DNA of 35,007 bases from Prochlorococcus sp. AG-315-I14. Its GTDB lineage: Bacteria; Cyanobacteriota; Cyanobacteriia; PCC-6307; Cyanobiaceae. The stretch covers positions 1 through 35,007 of the forward strand of contig QBWF01000009.1 of assembly GCA_003283665.1 (NCBI GenBank), read 5' to 3'. Both the position numbers and the translations under genes were made by a program. Shown one piece after another: positions 8,234 through 16,394 of the stretch (positions within the stretch are counted from its first letter, which is position 1; each line of letters opens with the position of its first letter). The notes under the pieces were generated by a model. The model had not been told where the DNA came from, ran no database searches, and saw nothing but the letters and a program-made list of their open reading frames with translations.

Positions 8234-11149
8234 GTGCTTGAGAGCAAGCTCATTTTCGACAAGGAATCTAATTTTCAGGCTAGACACATAGGTCCAAGCT
8301 ATGAAGAAGAAGCTTGGATGCTTGAGCAACTAGGTTTCAATGACTTAGAAAAATTTATTTCTTCAGTAATACCAAATGAAATTTTTGATTCAGCTTTGGT
8401 TGAGGATGAAGTTCCTTGTGGCTGCAATGAAGTTGAAGCTTTAGACACAATACATAAAATTGCTCAGAGAAATATTCATTTTCGTTCACTTATTGGATTG
8501 GGATATTTTTCTACAGTAATTCCACCAGTTGTTCAAAGAAATGTTTTAGAAAACCCTTGCTGGTATACAGCTTATACCCCCTACCAAGCAGAAATTTCTC
8601 AGGGCAGGCTAGAGGCTTTGTTTAATTTTCAAACGTTAATTACAGAATTAACTGGTTTGCAGATAGCGAATGCATCGTTACTAGATGAAGCTACGGCAGC
8701 AGCAGAGGCCATGAGTTTAAGTTTTGCTGTTAAAAAAGATAAAAATGCTAAACGATTTCTAGTTGATCAAGAAGTTTTTCCTCAAACACTTGCTGTTTTA
8801 AAAACTCGTTCCGAACCTTTGGGAATTTCTTTGGAATTGTTTGATCGTAATTGTCCAGAAATTGATAACAATATTTTTGGTGTTCTTCTTCAGCTTCCTG
8901 GCAAAAGTGGTGTTGTATGGGATCCTTGTTTATTAATCAAAAAAGTTCACGAAGTTGATGCTCTTGTAAGTGTCGCAATTGATCCCCTAGCTCAAGTTGT
9001 TATGAGGCCTATGGGTGAACTTGGCGTTGACATAGTCATTGGAACTGCTCAAAGATTTGGAGTCCCAATTGCCTTGGGTGGCCCACATGCAGCTTTTTTT
9101 GCAACTAGGGATAGATATAAGAGGCACATTCCAGGTCGAATAGTAGGAAGCTCTGTTGATGCCGCAGGCAATCCTGCCTTAAGGCTTGCTCTTCAAACAA
9201 GAGAGCAACATATACGTAGAGATAAGGCAACCAGCAATATATGTACTGCTCAAGTTTTGTTAGCTATTCTTTCATCATTTTATGTAATTTATCATGGTCC
9301 TAATGGACTGATTTCAATAGCAAGGAAAGTGATGAAATATAGAGCTTCTTTTGAAGCTATTTTGAGTGATCTTGAATATCCTATTAATTCAGAAGTAAGG
9401 TTTGATAGTGTTGATATTTATTGCCAAGAAGCTCCTCAAATCCATAAGTTAGCATCTTTACAAGGCTTTAATTTTAGGATTCTTCCTCTTGGATCTAATC
9501 CTATAGAGTCAAAAGGTTTTGGAGTTACTTTTGATGAATTAAGTTCCGATGAAGAACTTGAAAAAATATATAAAATACTTGCAAAAGTCAAGGGTAAGGG
9601 AACTCAAGATCTCTCAAAGATTGTTATTAAAAAAGATTTTCTTGAAGGGATTCCATTAAGAGAAAAACCTTGGTTAGAACAATCTGTATTTAATAAATAT
9701 CATAGTGAGACAGATCTGATGAGATATATACATCGATTAGTTGTGAAAGATTTTTCATTAGTTCAAGGGATGATTCCTCTGGGAAGTTGTACTATGAAGT
9801 TAAATGCAGCGGCAGAGTTACTACCAATTGAATGGAAAGAATTTTCATTAATTCATCCTTTTGCTCCGAAAGAACAGTTCATTGGATATCAGCAAATAAT
9901 TAATGATTTGGAATTATGGTTGTCTTCTTTGACTGGTTTTGAAGGGGTTTCCTTGCAGCCTAATGCGGGTTCTCAAGGAGAATTAACTGGTTTACTTGTA
10001 ATTCGTGCATGGCATAATTCATCTGGAGAAGCTCATAGAAATATTTGCTTAATTCCTACCAGTGCCCATGGAACAAATCCTGCAAGTGCAGTGATGTCCG
10101 GTTTCCGCGTTGTTTCAGTTAATTGTGATCAATATGGAAACGTTGATCTTAAAGATTTATGTTTGAAAGCAAATACTTACTCAAACGATTTGGCAGCCTT
10201 AATGGTTACTTATCCTTCAACACATGGTGTTTTTGAACCAAATATTCGTGAAATATGTGAAATAATTCATACGAATGGCGGACAAGTTTACTTAGATGGT
10301 GCAAATTTAAATGCTCAAGTGGGAATATGTCGCCCTGGCAAATATGGCGTTGATGTTTGCCATTTGAATTTGCATAAAACTTTTGCAATTCCTCATGGTG
10401 GTGGTGGCCCAGGGGTTGGACCCATAGCCGTTGCTGAACATTTACTGCCTTATTTGCCAGGACATCCAATAGTCAAATGTGGAGGAGACCAAGGAATTCC
10501 AGCAGTCTCTGCAGCCCCTTTTGGAAGCGCTGGAATCTTTCCCATAAGTTGGATGTATATTCGAATGATGGGTAAAGATGGATTACGCAAAGCTAGTTCT
10601 ATAGCAATACTTTCTGCAAATTATTTAGCCAAACGGCTTGATCCCTATTATCCGATTTTATTTAAAGATCCCAATGGCTTAGTTGCTCATGAGTGCATAT
10701 TGGACTTAAGACCACTCAAGAGTCAATTAGGAATCGAAGTTGAGGATGTTGCGAAGAGATTGATGGATTATGGGTTTCATGCCCCAACGATTAGTTGGCC
10801 TGTTGCAGGAACTTTGATGGTTGAACCAACTGAAAGTGAAAGTTTGTCTGAATTAAATCGATTTTGTGATGCGATGATTGGAATACACGAAGAAATTAAA
10901 CAAATAGAATTAGGAAATGTTGATCCAATAAATAATCCTTTAAAGCAATCTCCTCATACTTTGAATGCAGTCACCTCTGATAGTTGGAATAAACCTTATA
11001 CAAGAAAAGAGGCAGCTTATCCACTGCCTGAACAGCAAAATTATAAATTTTGGCCTTCTGTTTCAAGAATAAATAATGCTTTTGGAGACAGGAATTTGAT
11101 ATGTAGTTGCCCTTCAGTTGAAGACTTTGAAGAAATGAAGACTGGTTAA
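8234..11149 (+). CDS. gcvP: Glycine dehydrogenase (decarboxylating), P protein
   Basis: GcvP uses PLP to decarboxylate glycine and passes the aminomethyl group to lipoyl-GcvH. The 971-residue protein is the long single-chain form, with two aminotransferase-like halves. The N-terminal half opens [17 protein letters not shown] and carries [20 protein letters not shown]. The C-terminal half has [13 protein letters not shown] and the PLP site [16 protein letters not shown], with K715 as the Schiff-base lysine. The reading starts at GTG 8234; no ATG lies nearby upstream in frame. The protein ends in the usual [23 protein letters not shown] tail. A hairpin terminator candidate follows at 11178. Confidence 0.97.
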   Translation: MLESKLIFDKESNFQARHIGPSYEEEAWMLEQLGFNDLEKFISSVIPNEIFDSALVEDEVPCGCNEVEALDTIHKIAQRNIHFRSLIGLGYFSTVIPPVVQRNVLENPCWYTAYTPYQAEISQGRLEALFNFQTLITELTGLQIANASLLDEATAAAEAMSLSFAVKKDKNAKRFLVDQEVFPQTLAVLKTRSEPLGISLELFDRNCPEIDNNIFGVLLQLPGKSGVVWDPCLLIKKVHEVDALVSVAIDPLAQVVMRPMGELGVDIVIGTAQRFGVPIALGGPHAAFFATRDRYKRHIPGRIVGSSVDAAGNPALRLALQTREQHIRRDKATSNICTAQVLLAILSSFYVIYHGPNGLISIARKVMKYRASFEAILSDLEYPINSEVRFDSVDIYCQEAPQIHKLASLQGFNFRILPLGSNPIESKGFGVTFDELSSDEELEKIYKILAKVKGKGTQDLSKIVIKKDFLEGIPLREKPWLEQSVFNKYHSETDLMRYIHRLVVKDFSLVQGMIPLGSCTMKLNAAAELLPIEWKEFSLIHPFAPKEQFIGYQQIINDLELWLSSLTGFEGVSLQPNAGSQGELTGLLVIRAWHNSSGEAHRNICLIPTSAHGTNPASAVMSGFRVVSVNCDQYGNVDLKDLCLKANTYSNDLAALMVTYPSTHGVFEPNIREICEIIHTNGGQVYLDGANLNAQVGICRPGKYGVDVCHLNLHKTFAIPHGGGGPGVGPIAVAEHLLPYLPGHPIVKCGGDQGIPAVSAAPFGSAGIFPISWMYIRMMGKDGLRKASSIAILSANYLAKRLDPYYPILFKDPNGLVAHECILDLRPLKSQLGIEVEDVAKRLMDYGFHAPTISWPVAGTLMVEPTESESLSELNRFCDAMIGIHEEIKQIELGNVDPINNPLKQSPHTLNAVTSDSWNKPYTRKEAAYPLPEQQNYKFWPSVSRINNAFGDRNLICSCPSVEDFEEMKTG

Positions 11150-11177
11150 AACGTTTTTTTTTAGTTACATTTTGGAC

Positions 11178-11204
11178 GAAAACCTATTTTCGGTTTTCTT
11201 TGTG
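11178..11204 (+). terminator. Probable intrinsic terminator after gcvP
   Basis: A 7-bp perfect stem, GAAAACC at 11178-11184 and GGTTTTC at 11192-11198, closes a 7-base loop and is followed by a short T-rich stretch. It lies 28 bases after the gcvP stop. The tail is weak, so termination may be partial. Its presence supports starting the following small gene at ATG 11263 rather than at the upstream in-frame TTG at 11200, which would lie inside this element. Confidence 0.55.
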
Positions 11205-11262
11205 CTGTTTCGCAAAGATTTTTATTCTTCTTTGCCACAGTATTAATTTATATGGGGACAAA

Positions 11263-11523
11263 ATGACCAAAGATAGATCATCTGATCTCTCTGATCTAGC
11301 AACTAAGAAAGAGGATTTAGCTTTACCTTCTTTTTCTAATTGTCTGGAAACTCTTTTAAGTAAAGGAGAGCTTTTGCAAGTTTCAGGAACTAACGTAGTT
11401 AGAGTGCCTTTTGGAGTACGTCAGCCAAGGAAACAAAGACCAGCCAGAGCAAATAACTGGGCTACCTTGGTTCTTCCATTGCAATCATTTGATTCACCTT
11501 CTCCACCACCTCACGCTGCATAG
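11263..11523 (+). CDS. Small conserved hypothetical protein
   Basis: This 86-residue protein is not one I can assign to a characterised family. It starts MTKDRSSDLSDLATKKE and has a polar N-terminus, a central segment LLQVSGTNVVRVPFGVRQPRKQRPARANNWATLVLP that looks like the conserved core, and a Ser/Pro-rich C-terminus ending SPSPPPHAA. The core is basic (RQPRKQRPAR) and could bind nucleic acid or an acidic partner, but that is speculation. There is no membrane span or signal peptide. The frame is open from 11200, but ATG 11263 is preferred because the upstream part overlaps a terminator hairpin. It ends 4 bases before the convergent sqdX gene. Confidence 0.7.
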   Translation: MTKDRSSDLSDLATKKEDLALPSFSNCLETLLSKGELLQVSGTNVVRVPFGVRQPRKQRPARANNWATLVLPLQSFDSPSPPPHAA

Positions 11524-11527
11524 ATAA

Positions 11528-12676
11528 CTAAGCAGCAAGACTGGATTGTTTTTTTTCTAGTACGTTTTTATAATAATTTCTCAATTGAGTAGTGGCTCCC
11601 ATCCATCCCCATTGCTCTGCTTCTAAACGAGCAGATTTTCTCAACGCTATTCGCTCTACCTCATTACCTAATAATCTTTTTGTTGCTTCAATCAAACTAA
11701 CCGCCCCATCATCTTCACCATCAGGATTATATAAACACCCATTTTTACCATCAGAGATAATATCTGGGATTCCACCTTTATTTGCACCCACGACCGGACA
11801 TCCTGCTGCCATGGCTTCTAATAGAACTAGGCCAAGAGTTTCTGTGCTTGATGGAAATAAAAAGGCATCTCCAGAAGCATAGGCACTGGCTAGTTCATTC
11901 CCGCTCAAATAACCTACAAAGGTTGTTGCGGTTCCTTTGAATATCTTTTCTAATTGTTGTCTATATGGTCCGTCACCAACTAATGCAAGTCTTGTTTTGG
12001 GTAATGCCTCAAGAACAGGTTTAATTCTTTCGATTTGTTTCTCTGCAGAAAGTCTTCCCACGTAAATAAGCAGTGACCCTTCATCACTGAATTTTCCTAA
12101 TAGACGAGCTCTCATTTGATCGTCTCGTAAATCAGGTCTAAAAATGTCTGTATCTACTCCTCTTTGCCATAAAGCTGTGTTTTGAATACCTTTCTCTGAA
12201 AGTTCTTCAACCATTGCAGTTGAAGTGCAGAGATTCAGAGTTGCTTGATTATGAGCAGCTTTCAGTAATTCCCATAAAAGTGGTTCCAACATCCCCATGC
12301 CATAGTGTTCGAGATATTTAGGTAAATGTGTGTGATAACTGGCTATTAAAGGAATATTATTGGTTTTAGCTAGCCAAATACCTCCTAAGCCCAGTACAGC
12401 AGGGTTTACAACATGTATAAGATCAGGTTTGAATTTTTCCAATTCTTCTGATACTGCTGGCCCAGGGAGTCCTAACTTGAGTTCTGGATATAACGGTAGA
12501 GGCATTGCTGCCACACCTATCACTTTTGCTCCCATATAGCTTGATGGACAACCTTCTGGACAGAAAATAATAACTTCATCACCTAATTGGACTAGATTTT
12601 GAATAGTTTTGGTAAGTCGGGTTACTATTCCATCAACTTTGGGCAGGAAGGTTTCGGTAAAAAAGGCTATCTTCAC
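11528..12676 (-). CDS. sqdX: UDP-sulfoquinovose:diacylglycerol sulfoquinovosyltransferase
   Basis: SqdX transfers sulfoquinovose from its UDP donor to diacylglycerol, the last step of sulfolipid (SQDG) synthesis in photosynthetic membranes. The 382-residue product is a GT4 (GT-B fold) enzyme: it opens KIAFFTETFLPKVDGIVTRL, a signature of this subgroup, has YVGRLSAEKQIE at about 205-216, and ends with the donor-site E-x7-E motif, E279 and E287 in TETLGLVLLEAMAAG. No N-terminal transmembrane segment is seen, so peripheral membrane association is likely. It follows sqdB by 36 bases on the same strand, and this pairing makes the specific assignment much firmer than the GT4 fold alone. Confidence 0.93.
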   Translation of the reverse strand: MKIAFFTETFLPKVDGIVTRLTKTIQNLVQLGDEVIIFCPEGCPSSYMGAKVIGVAAMPLPLYPELKLGLPGPAVSEELEKFKPDLIHVVNPAVLGLGGIWLAKTNNIPLIASYHTHLPKYLEHYGMGMLEPLLWELLKAAHNQATLNLCTSTAMVEELSEKGIQNTALWQRGVDTDIFRPDLRDDQMRARLLGKFSDEGSLLIYVGRLSAEKQIERIKPVLEALPKTRLALVGDGPYRQQLEKIFKGTATTFVGYLSGNELASAYASGDAFLFPSSTETLGLVLLEAMAAGCPVVGANKGGIPDIISDGKNGCLYNPDGEDDGAVSLIEATKRLLGNEVERIALRKSARLEAEQWGWMGATTQLRNYYKNVLEKKQSSLAA

Positions 12677-12712
12677 TTTGCTGGACTATAAGGGATTTGG
12701 TATTGGATACAT

Positions 12713-13906
12713 TTATGATTCATTTATTGCTTTTTCTTGGGTTGATGTCCAAGCAGATACACAAGGTATTCGTTTTAGATCACAACGATTAGACCATTTC
12801 TTCGCAACATCCACAACTTCGGCAAGCAAACCATCGTCAAGAGTCGTTGGATTTAATCCCAGTTCAATAAAACAACGGTTGTCGACGATTAAATCATTTT
12901 CAACAGCTTCATTTCTTGGATTTGGAAGAAAGTTAATTTTTGCTCCAGTAAGTGATGCAATTTTCTTGGCTAATTCTCCTACTTGATGACTTTCAGTCAT
13001 TTGGTTGAAGATTTTTACTCTTTCTCCTTGTTCTGGTGGATTCTCTAACGCTAGTTGTACACATTTAACTGAATCACGAATATGAATAAAAGCTCTAGTT
13101 TGTCCTCCTGTGCCATGGACTGTTAAAGGATATCCAATAGCGGCTTGCATTAAAAATCTATTAAGTACTGTTCCATAGTCACCATCGTAATCAAAACGAT
13201 TTGTAAGCCTTGGATCACGACTTGTAGCTTCTGTATTTGTTCCCCATACGATGCCTTGATGAAGATCCGTTATTCTGATTTGATCGTTTTTGTTGTAGTA
13301 GAGAAAAAGTAATTGGTCGAGCGTTTTTGTCATGTGATAAACGCTACCAGGGCTTGCTGGGTGAAGAATTTCTTCTTCAAATCGACTGCCGTCTGGTTGA
13401 GGTACTTCAACCTTTAAGTATCCTTCAGGGATGGTTGCTCCACGATGAGAGCCATAACCATAAACACCCATCGTTCCAAGGTGAACGATATGAATATCGA
13501 GTTTTGATTCAACTATTGCAGCAAGAAGGTTATGAGTTCCATTCACGTTGTTATCAACGGTATACCTTTTTGTTGCACTGCTTTTCATGGAATACGGAGC
13601 AGCTCGTTGTTCAGCAAAATGAACAATCGAATCAGGCTTTTCTTCAATTAAGAGATCTAAAAGCCTTTGATATTCAGAAGAGAGATCTAAATGGATAAAT
13701 CTCATCGGCTTACCGCCGATTTCAGACCAAGCGTTTACCCTTTCACCAATACTTGAGATTGGTGTGAGGGACTCAACTTCAAGGTCAACATCGATTTTTC
13801 GACGGCTCAGATTATCCACGATTAAAACATCGTGACCTTTATCCGCCAGATTCACCGCGCATGGCCATCCGCAGAAGCCATCGCCGCCAAGAACAAAAAC
13901 TTTCAC
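12713..13906 (-). CDS. sqdB: UDP-sulfoquinovose synthase
   Basis: SqdB converts UDP-glucose and sulfite to UDP-sulfoquinovose, the head-group donor for sulfolipid. It is an extended short-chain dehydrogenase. The NAD-binding glycine motif GGDGFCG is at 7-13, a Thr in HLGTMGVYG at 145, and the catalytic YHMTK has Tyr190 and Lys194. I place the start at GTG 13906, giving MKVFVLGGDGFCGWP and 397 residues, because GGAG lies 5 bases upstream. The longer frame from TTG 13918 would swallow that ribosome-binding site. The C-terminal catalytic region is complete. It is followed by sqdX, forming the sulfolipid pair that lets these phosphate-poor-ocean cells use few phospholipids. Confidence 0.95.
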   Translation of the reverse strand: MKVFVLGGDGFCGWPCAVNLADKGHDVLIVDNLSRRKIDVDLEVESLTPISSIGERVNAWSEIGGKPMRFIHLDLSSEYQRLLDLLIEEKPDSIVHFAEQRAAPYSMKSSATKRYTVDNNVNGTHNLLAAIVESKLDIHIVHLGTMGVYGYGSHRGATIPEGYLKVEVPQPDGSRFEEEILHPASPGSVYHMTKTLDQLLFLYYNKNDQIRITDLHQGIVWGTNTEATSRDPRLTNRFDYDGDYGTVLNRFLMQAAIGYPLTVHGTGGQTRAFIHIRDSVKCVQLALENPPEQGERVKIFNQMTESHQVGELAKKIASLTGAKINFLPNPRNEAVENDLIVDNRCFIELGLNPTTLDDGLLAEVVDVAKKWSNRCDLKRIPCVSAWTSTQEKAINES

Positions 13907-13962
13907 CCCAAACTCCAAAATAAAGAGCGAATGCTCATATTCTTCAAGCTACTACAAGGGTT

Positions 13963-14130
13963 TCACTTGATTGTTAAAGAAAACGCAATAAGTCCAATTA
14001 CAAGGATACCTCCACCAAGGGTAAAAAGCCAAGAACCTTTGTTGTTACTGCTTTCTTTTAAGAGCACTTCAATTTTGGGTTCATTTGCAAAAGCATTAAG
14101 TCGACCTTCACTTTCTTTAGTTACTGTCAT
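13963..14130 (-). CDS. Psb34-like / ssl1498-family small light-harvesting-like membrane protein
   Basis: A 55-residue protein starting MTVTKESEGRLNAFANEPKI. The EGRLNAFANEP segment matches what I recall of the conserved EGGRLNNFA.EP opening of the ssl1498 (Psb34) family, which is related to Hlip-type proteins and acts in photosystem II assembly in Synechocystis. A single transmembrane helix follows at about 34-53 (WLFTLGGGILVIGLIAFSL). The polar linker between them is short and Ser/Asn-rich. It sits between thiG (49-base gap) and sqdB (56-base gap) on the same strand and could be co-transcribed with sqdB. A plus-strand open frame overlaps it but has no recognisable product. Function is inferred from family resemblance. 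Confidence 0.8.
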   Translation of the reverse strand: MTVTKESEGRLNAFANEPKIEVLLKESSNNKGSWLFTLGGGILVIGLIAFSLTIK

Positions 14131-14179
14131 GATTTTTGGTCAACTTTGTTATTACGTTACTAATTTTTAAGGTTTTAAT

Positions 14180-14986
14180 CTAATTTTTTGAAATAACTCC
14201 ATCAAAAGGTGAACTTGGGCTAGCAAGTGTGCTTTTTTTGAGTCTTCCAGACAAGTAAGCATCTCTTCCTGCTTCAGTAGCTTTGGAGAAAGCCTCAGAC
14301 ATTAAAACAGGACTGTTTGATAATGCAATTGCGCTGTTTATAAGAACTGCGTCCGCTCCCATTTCCAGTGCTTGTGCTGCCTCGCTAGGAACCCCAATCC
14401 CTGCATCAATAATTACTGGAATTTGAGATTCTTCTATAATTATCTCAATATTTGCTGCATTTCTTATGCCTTGAGCGGATCCAATGGGAGATCCAAGCGG
14501 CATTACAGTTGCGCAGCCAATCTCTTCAAGTTTTTTTGCAATTAATGGATCAGAATTTATATAAGGAAGAACAGTGAAACCTTCTTTTACTAATTGCTCT
14601 GCTGCTTTTAACGTACCGATGGGGTCGGGTAGTAAATATTTCTTGTCAGGAATGACCTCAAGTTTTACAAAATTATTAGTTTCTTGACCAGCTAATTTTG
14701 CTAATTCTCGTCCTAGTCTTGCTACTCGAATAGCATCTTCTGCATTAGTGCAACCAGCTGTATTTGGTAACATCCAAATTTTCTTCCAATTGATAGCTTC
14801 CATTAAACCTTTATGTCCTTTTTCTGACCCTTTAATTCTTCTTACAGCGACAGTAACTATTTCACATTTGGTTTTTTCTAAACTCTTTTGCATTAGTTTC
14901 AATGAAGAGTATTTTCCAGTTCCAACTAAGAGTCTGCTTTTGAACTCTTTATCACCAATTTTAAGCAATTGATCTGAGACTTTCAT
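14180..14986 (-). CDS. thiG: Thiazole synthase ThiG
   Basis: ThiG builds the thiazole phosphate of thiamine from deoxyxylulose phosphate, dehydroglycine and ThiS thiocarboxylate. The 268-residue TIM-barrel protein has the opening LLVGTGKYSSLKLM, then VTVAVRRIKG, LPNTAGC and the catalytic lysine region FVKLEVIPDKKYLLPD, where K108 is the probable Schiff-base residue. The phosphate-binding part includes PVIIDAGIGVPSEAAQALEMGADAVL. Length and motif order are normal. ycf37 lies 32 bases upstream on the same strand. The partner genes thiS and thiO/thiH are not in this window. Confidence 0.95.
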   Translation of the reverse strand: MKVSDQLLKIGDKEFKSRLLVGTGKYSSLKLMQKSLEKTKCEIVTVAVRRIKGSEKGHKGLMEAINWKKIWMLPNTAGCTNAEDAIRVARLGRELAKLAGQETNNFVKLEVIPDKKYLLPDPIGTLKAAEQLVKEGFTVLPYINSDPLIAKKLEEIGCATVMPLGSPIGSAQGIRNAANIEIIIEESQIPVIIDAGIGVPSEAAQALEMGADAVLINSAIALSNSPVLMSEAFSKATEAGRDAYLSGRLKKSTLASPSSPFDGVISKN

Positions 14987-15018
14987 AGTTAATAATATTT
15001 TTAATGAAAATGTATTTT

Positions 15019-15579
15019 TTAGAAGCCTTTTTTTTGAAAAGACTGATTGTTTTTAATTCCTGTACGACGTTCAATTTTTTTAATTTGTAAATTTGCAGTT
15101 TTATTATCAGGGTCAAATTTTAAGACTTCTTGATAATGTTGATAAGCTTCAGTTTCTTGGAGTAATTGTTGATAAGCAAATCCAAGATTATTTAGAGCTA
15201 CAGAATATTCTGACTTCGCTTTTAAAGCTTTTTTATAATGAATAACAGCAGATTTAAAGTCATTTTGAGCAGCAAGAGCAAAGCCTAGGGCATTCTCTAT
15301 AAGTGCTTTGGCTTCATCTGGTTCATTTTCAAGTTGTTTTAGTGCTTTTTTTAAAGTTGATGTAGCTTGTGGAAATAATCTTTTTCTTAATTGAACAGAA
15401 GCCATTTCATACATCATTGCAGCATCTTTTTCAATATCAGAACCTGTTTTTTCTAAATCTATCAGTCTCATTTCATCTTTCCTCACCTTGAAAAGTTGTC
15501 GACCAACTAATATTGCAATTATTAATAAAAGACAACATAAACCAATTAAATAGGTCTGAGGCAGGTTATTAAGCATCAT
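15019..15579 (-). CDS. ycf37: TPR membrane protein Ycf37 (photosystem I assembly)
   Basis: The 186-residue protein has one N-terminal transmembrane segment at about 9-29 (YLIGLCCLLLIIAILVG), then RQLFKVRKDEMRLIDLE, and tetratricopeptide repeats from about 50 to 165. The clearest repeat units are KALIENALGFALAAQNDFKS and YSVALNNLGFAYQQLLQETE. This matches Ycf37, a thylakoid protein that stabilises photosystem I assembly in Synechocystis and in some plastids. The C-terminus is basic. A generic TPR protein is the alternative; the N-terminal anchor plus the LFKVRKDE-like motif favour Ycf37. It shares its transcript direction with thiG and the ribosomal genes, after a 142-base gap that holds its likely promoter. 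Confidence 0.75.
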   Translation of the reverse strand: MMLNNLPQTYLIGLCCLLLIIAILVGRQLFKVRKDEMRLIDLEKTGSDIEKDAAMMYEMASVQLRKRLFPQATSTLKKALKQLENEPDEAKALIENALGFALAAQNDFKSAVIHYKKALKAKSEYSVALNNLGFAYQQLLQETEAYQHYQEVLKFDPDNKTANLQIKKIERRTGIKNNQSFQKKGF

Positions 15580-15721
15580 TTTTTAGCACATGAATTGACC
15601 TGGATGATTTCTATATATTTTTGTTTTGATTAATAAATACATTTAATTTAATCCATTTTTTTATCTTGTCTATCCTGAATTAATTTTGTCGGAATCATTA
15701 TAATTATCTTAAAAATTATAT

Positions 15722-16069
15722 TCAGCCTTTCACTTCAGATGCAATATTTGTGAAGCTTTTAGGATCTATGACGGCTAATTGAGCCAACATTTTTCTATTG
15801 ATTCTTACGTCTTCTTTTTTTAACCCACCCATAAACCTGCTATAGCTCAAACCATTTAACCTTGCAGCTGCATTAATTCTTGCAATCCATAAACGTCTGA
15901 AATCACGTTTGCGACGTCTTCTGTCTCTATAGGCATTACATAAAGCCTTCATCACTCTTTGGTTAGCAGTACGAAACAGCGTTCCGTTTCCGCCTCTAAA
16001 ACCTCTAGCTAAACGTAGAATTTTATTTCTACGTTTTCGGGCGACATTACCTCTTTTAACGCGTGCCAT
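15722..16069 (-). CDS. rplT: 50S ribosomal protein L20
   Basis: bL20 is essential for early assembly of the large subunit and can repress its own operon in several bacteria. The 115-residue product begins [27 protein letters not shown], the family hallmark, followed by the conserved [33 protein letters not shown] block. Length is normal and the protein is strongly basic. It follows rpmI by 42 bases in the usual rpmI-rplT order. infC, often upstream elsewhere, is absent here, and no autoregulatory leader can be recognised by eye. Confidence 0.98.
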   Translation of the reverse strand: MARVKRGNVARKRRNKILRLARGFRGGNGTLFRTANQRVMKALCNAYRDRRRRKRDFRRLWIARINAAARLNGLSYSRFMGGLKKEDVRINRKMLAQLAVIDPKSFTNIASEVKG

Positions 16070-16111
16070 AATTAAAAATCAATAGTAGTAATAGATTATT
16101 TGAAGTAGTTT

Positions 16112-16309
16112 TTATGCATAAGGGAGCATAAGACGAACATTGTCAGCATCACGTTCGTCAACCACAGCTTTTGTGGAAAGGTGCCTCTTTAATTTCCTGC
16201 TTTTATGATCGAGTAAGTGATTGTGAAAGGCTCGACGCCTCATGAACTTGCCAGTGCCAGTTGCTTTGAACCGCTTTGCGGCAGCTTTGCGGGTCTTTAG
16301 CTTAGGCAT
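16112..16309 (-). CDS. rpmI: 50S ribosomal protein L35
   Basis: The 65-residue product is bL35, beginning [21 protein letters not shown] and carrying the conserved [17 protein letters not shown] segment. The frame is open 27 bases further upstream to an ATG at 16336, but the MPKLKTRK start at 16309 is the family start and is used here. It heads the rpmI-rplT pair and is divergent from the SpoIID-domain gene, with 85 bases between the start codons for both promoters. Confidence 0.97.
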   Translation of the reverse strand: MPKLKTRKAAAKRFKATGTGKFMRRRAFHNHLLDHKSRKLKRHLSTKAVVDERDADNVRLMLPYA

Positions 16310-16394
16310 TGAACATGAATGTTTAGTTAGCAACAATAAGACCTAAGGCGTACTTAAGCCAACCCAAAAATTATTAAATTATTAATGACATGAG

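Noticed and set aside
10206..10469. His-rich minus-strand open frame inside gcvP
   Set aside because: Its His runs come from antisense reading of the Gly-rich GGGGPG region of gcvP.
11200..11262. N-terminal extension (MCCFAKIF...) of the small protein after gcvP
   Set aside because: It starts at TTG inside the terminator hairpin region and has no ribosome-binding site; ATG 11263 is more likely.
13832..14170. A 112-codon plus-strand open frame between sqdB and thiG
   Set aside because: It overlaps the Psb34-like gene and the sqdB start on the opposite strand and has no family features. The minus-strand 55-residue protein explains the region better.
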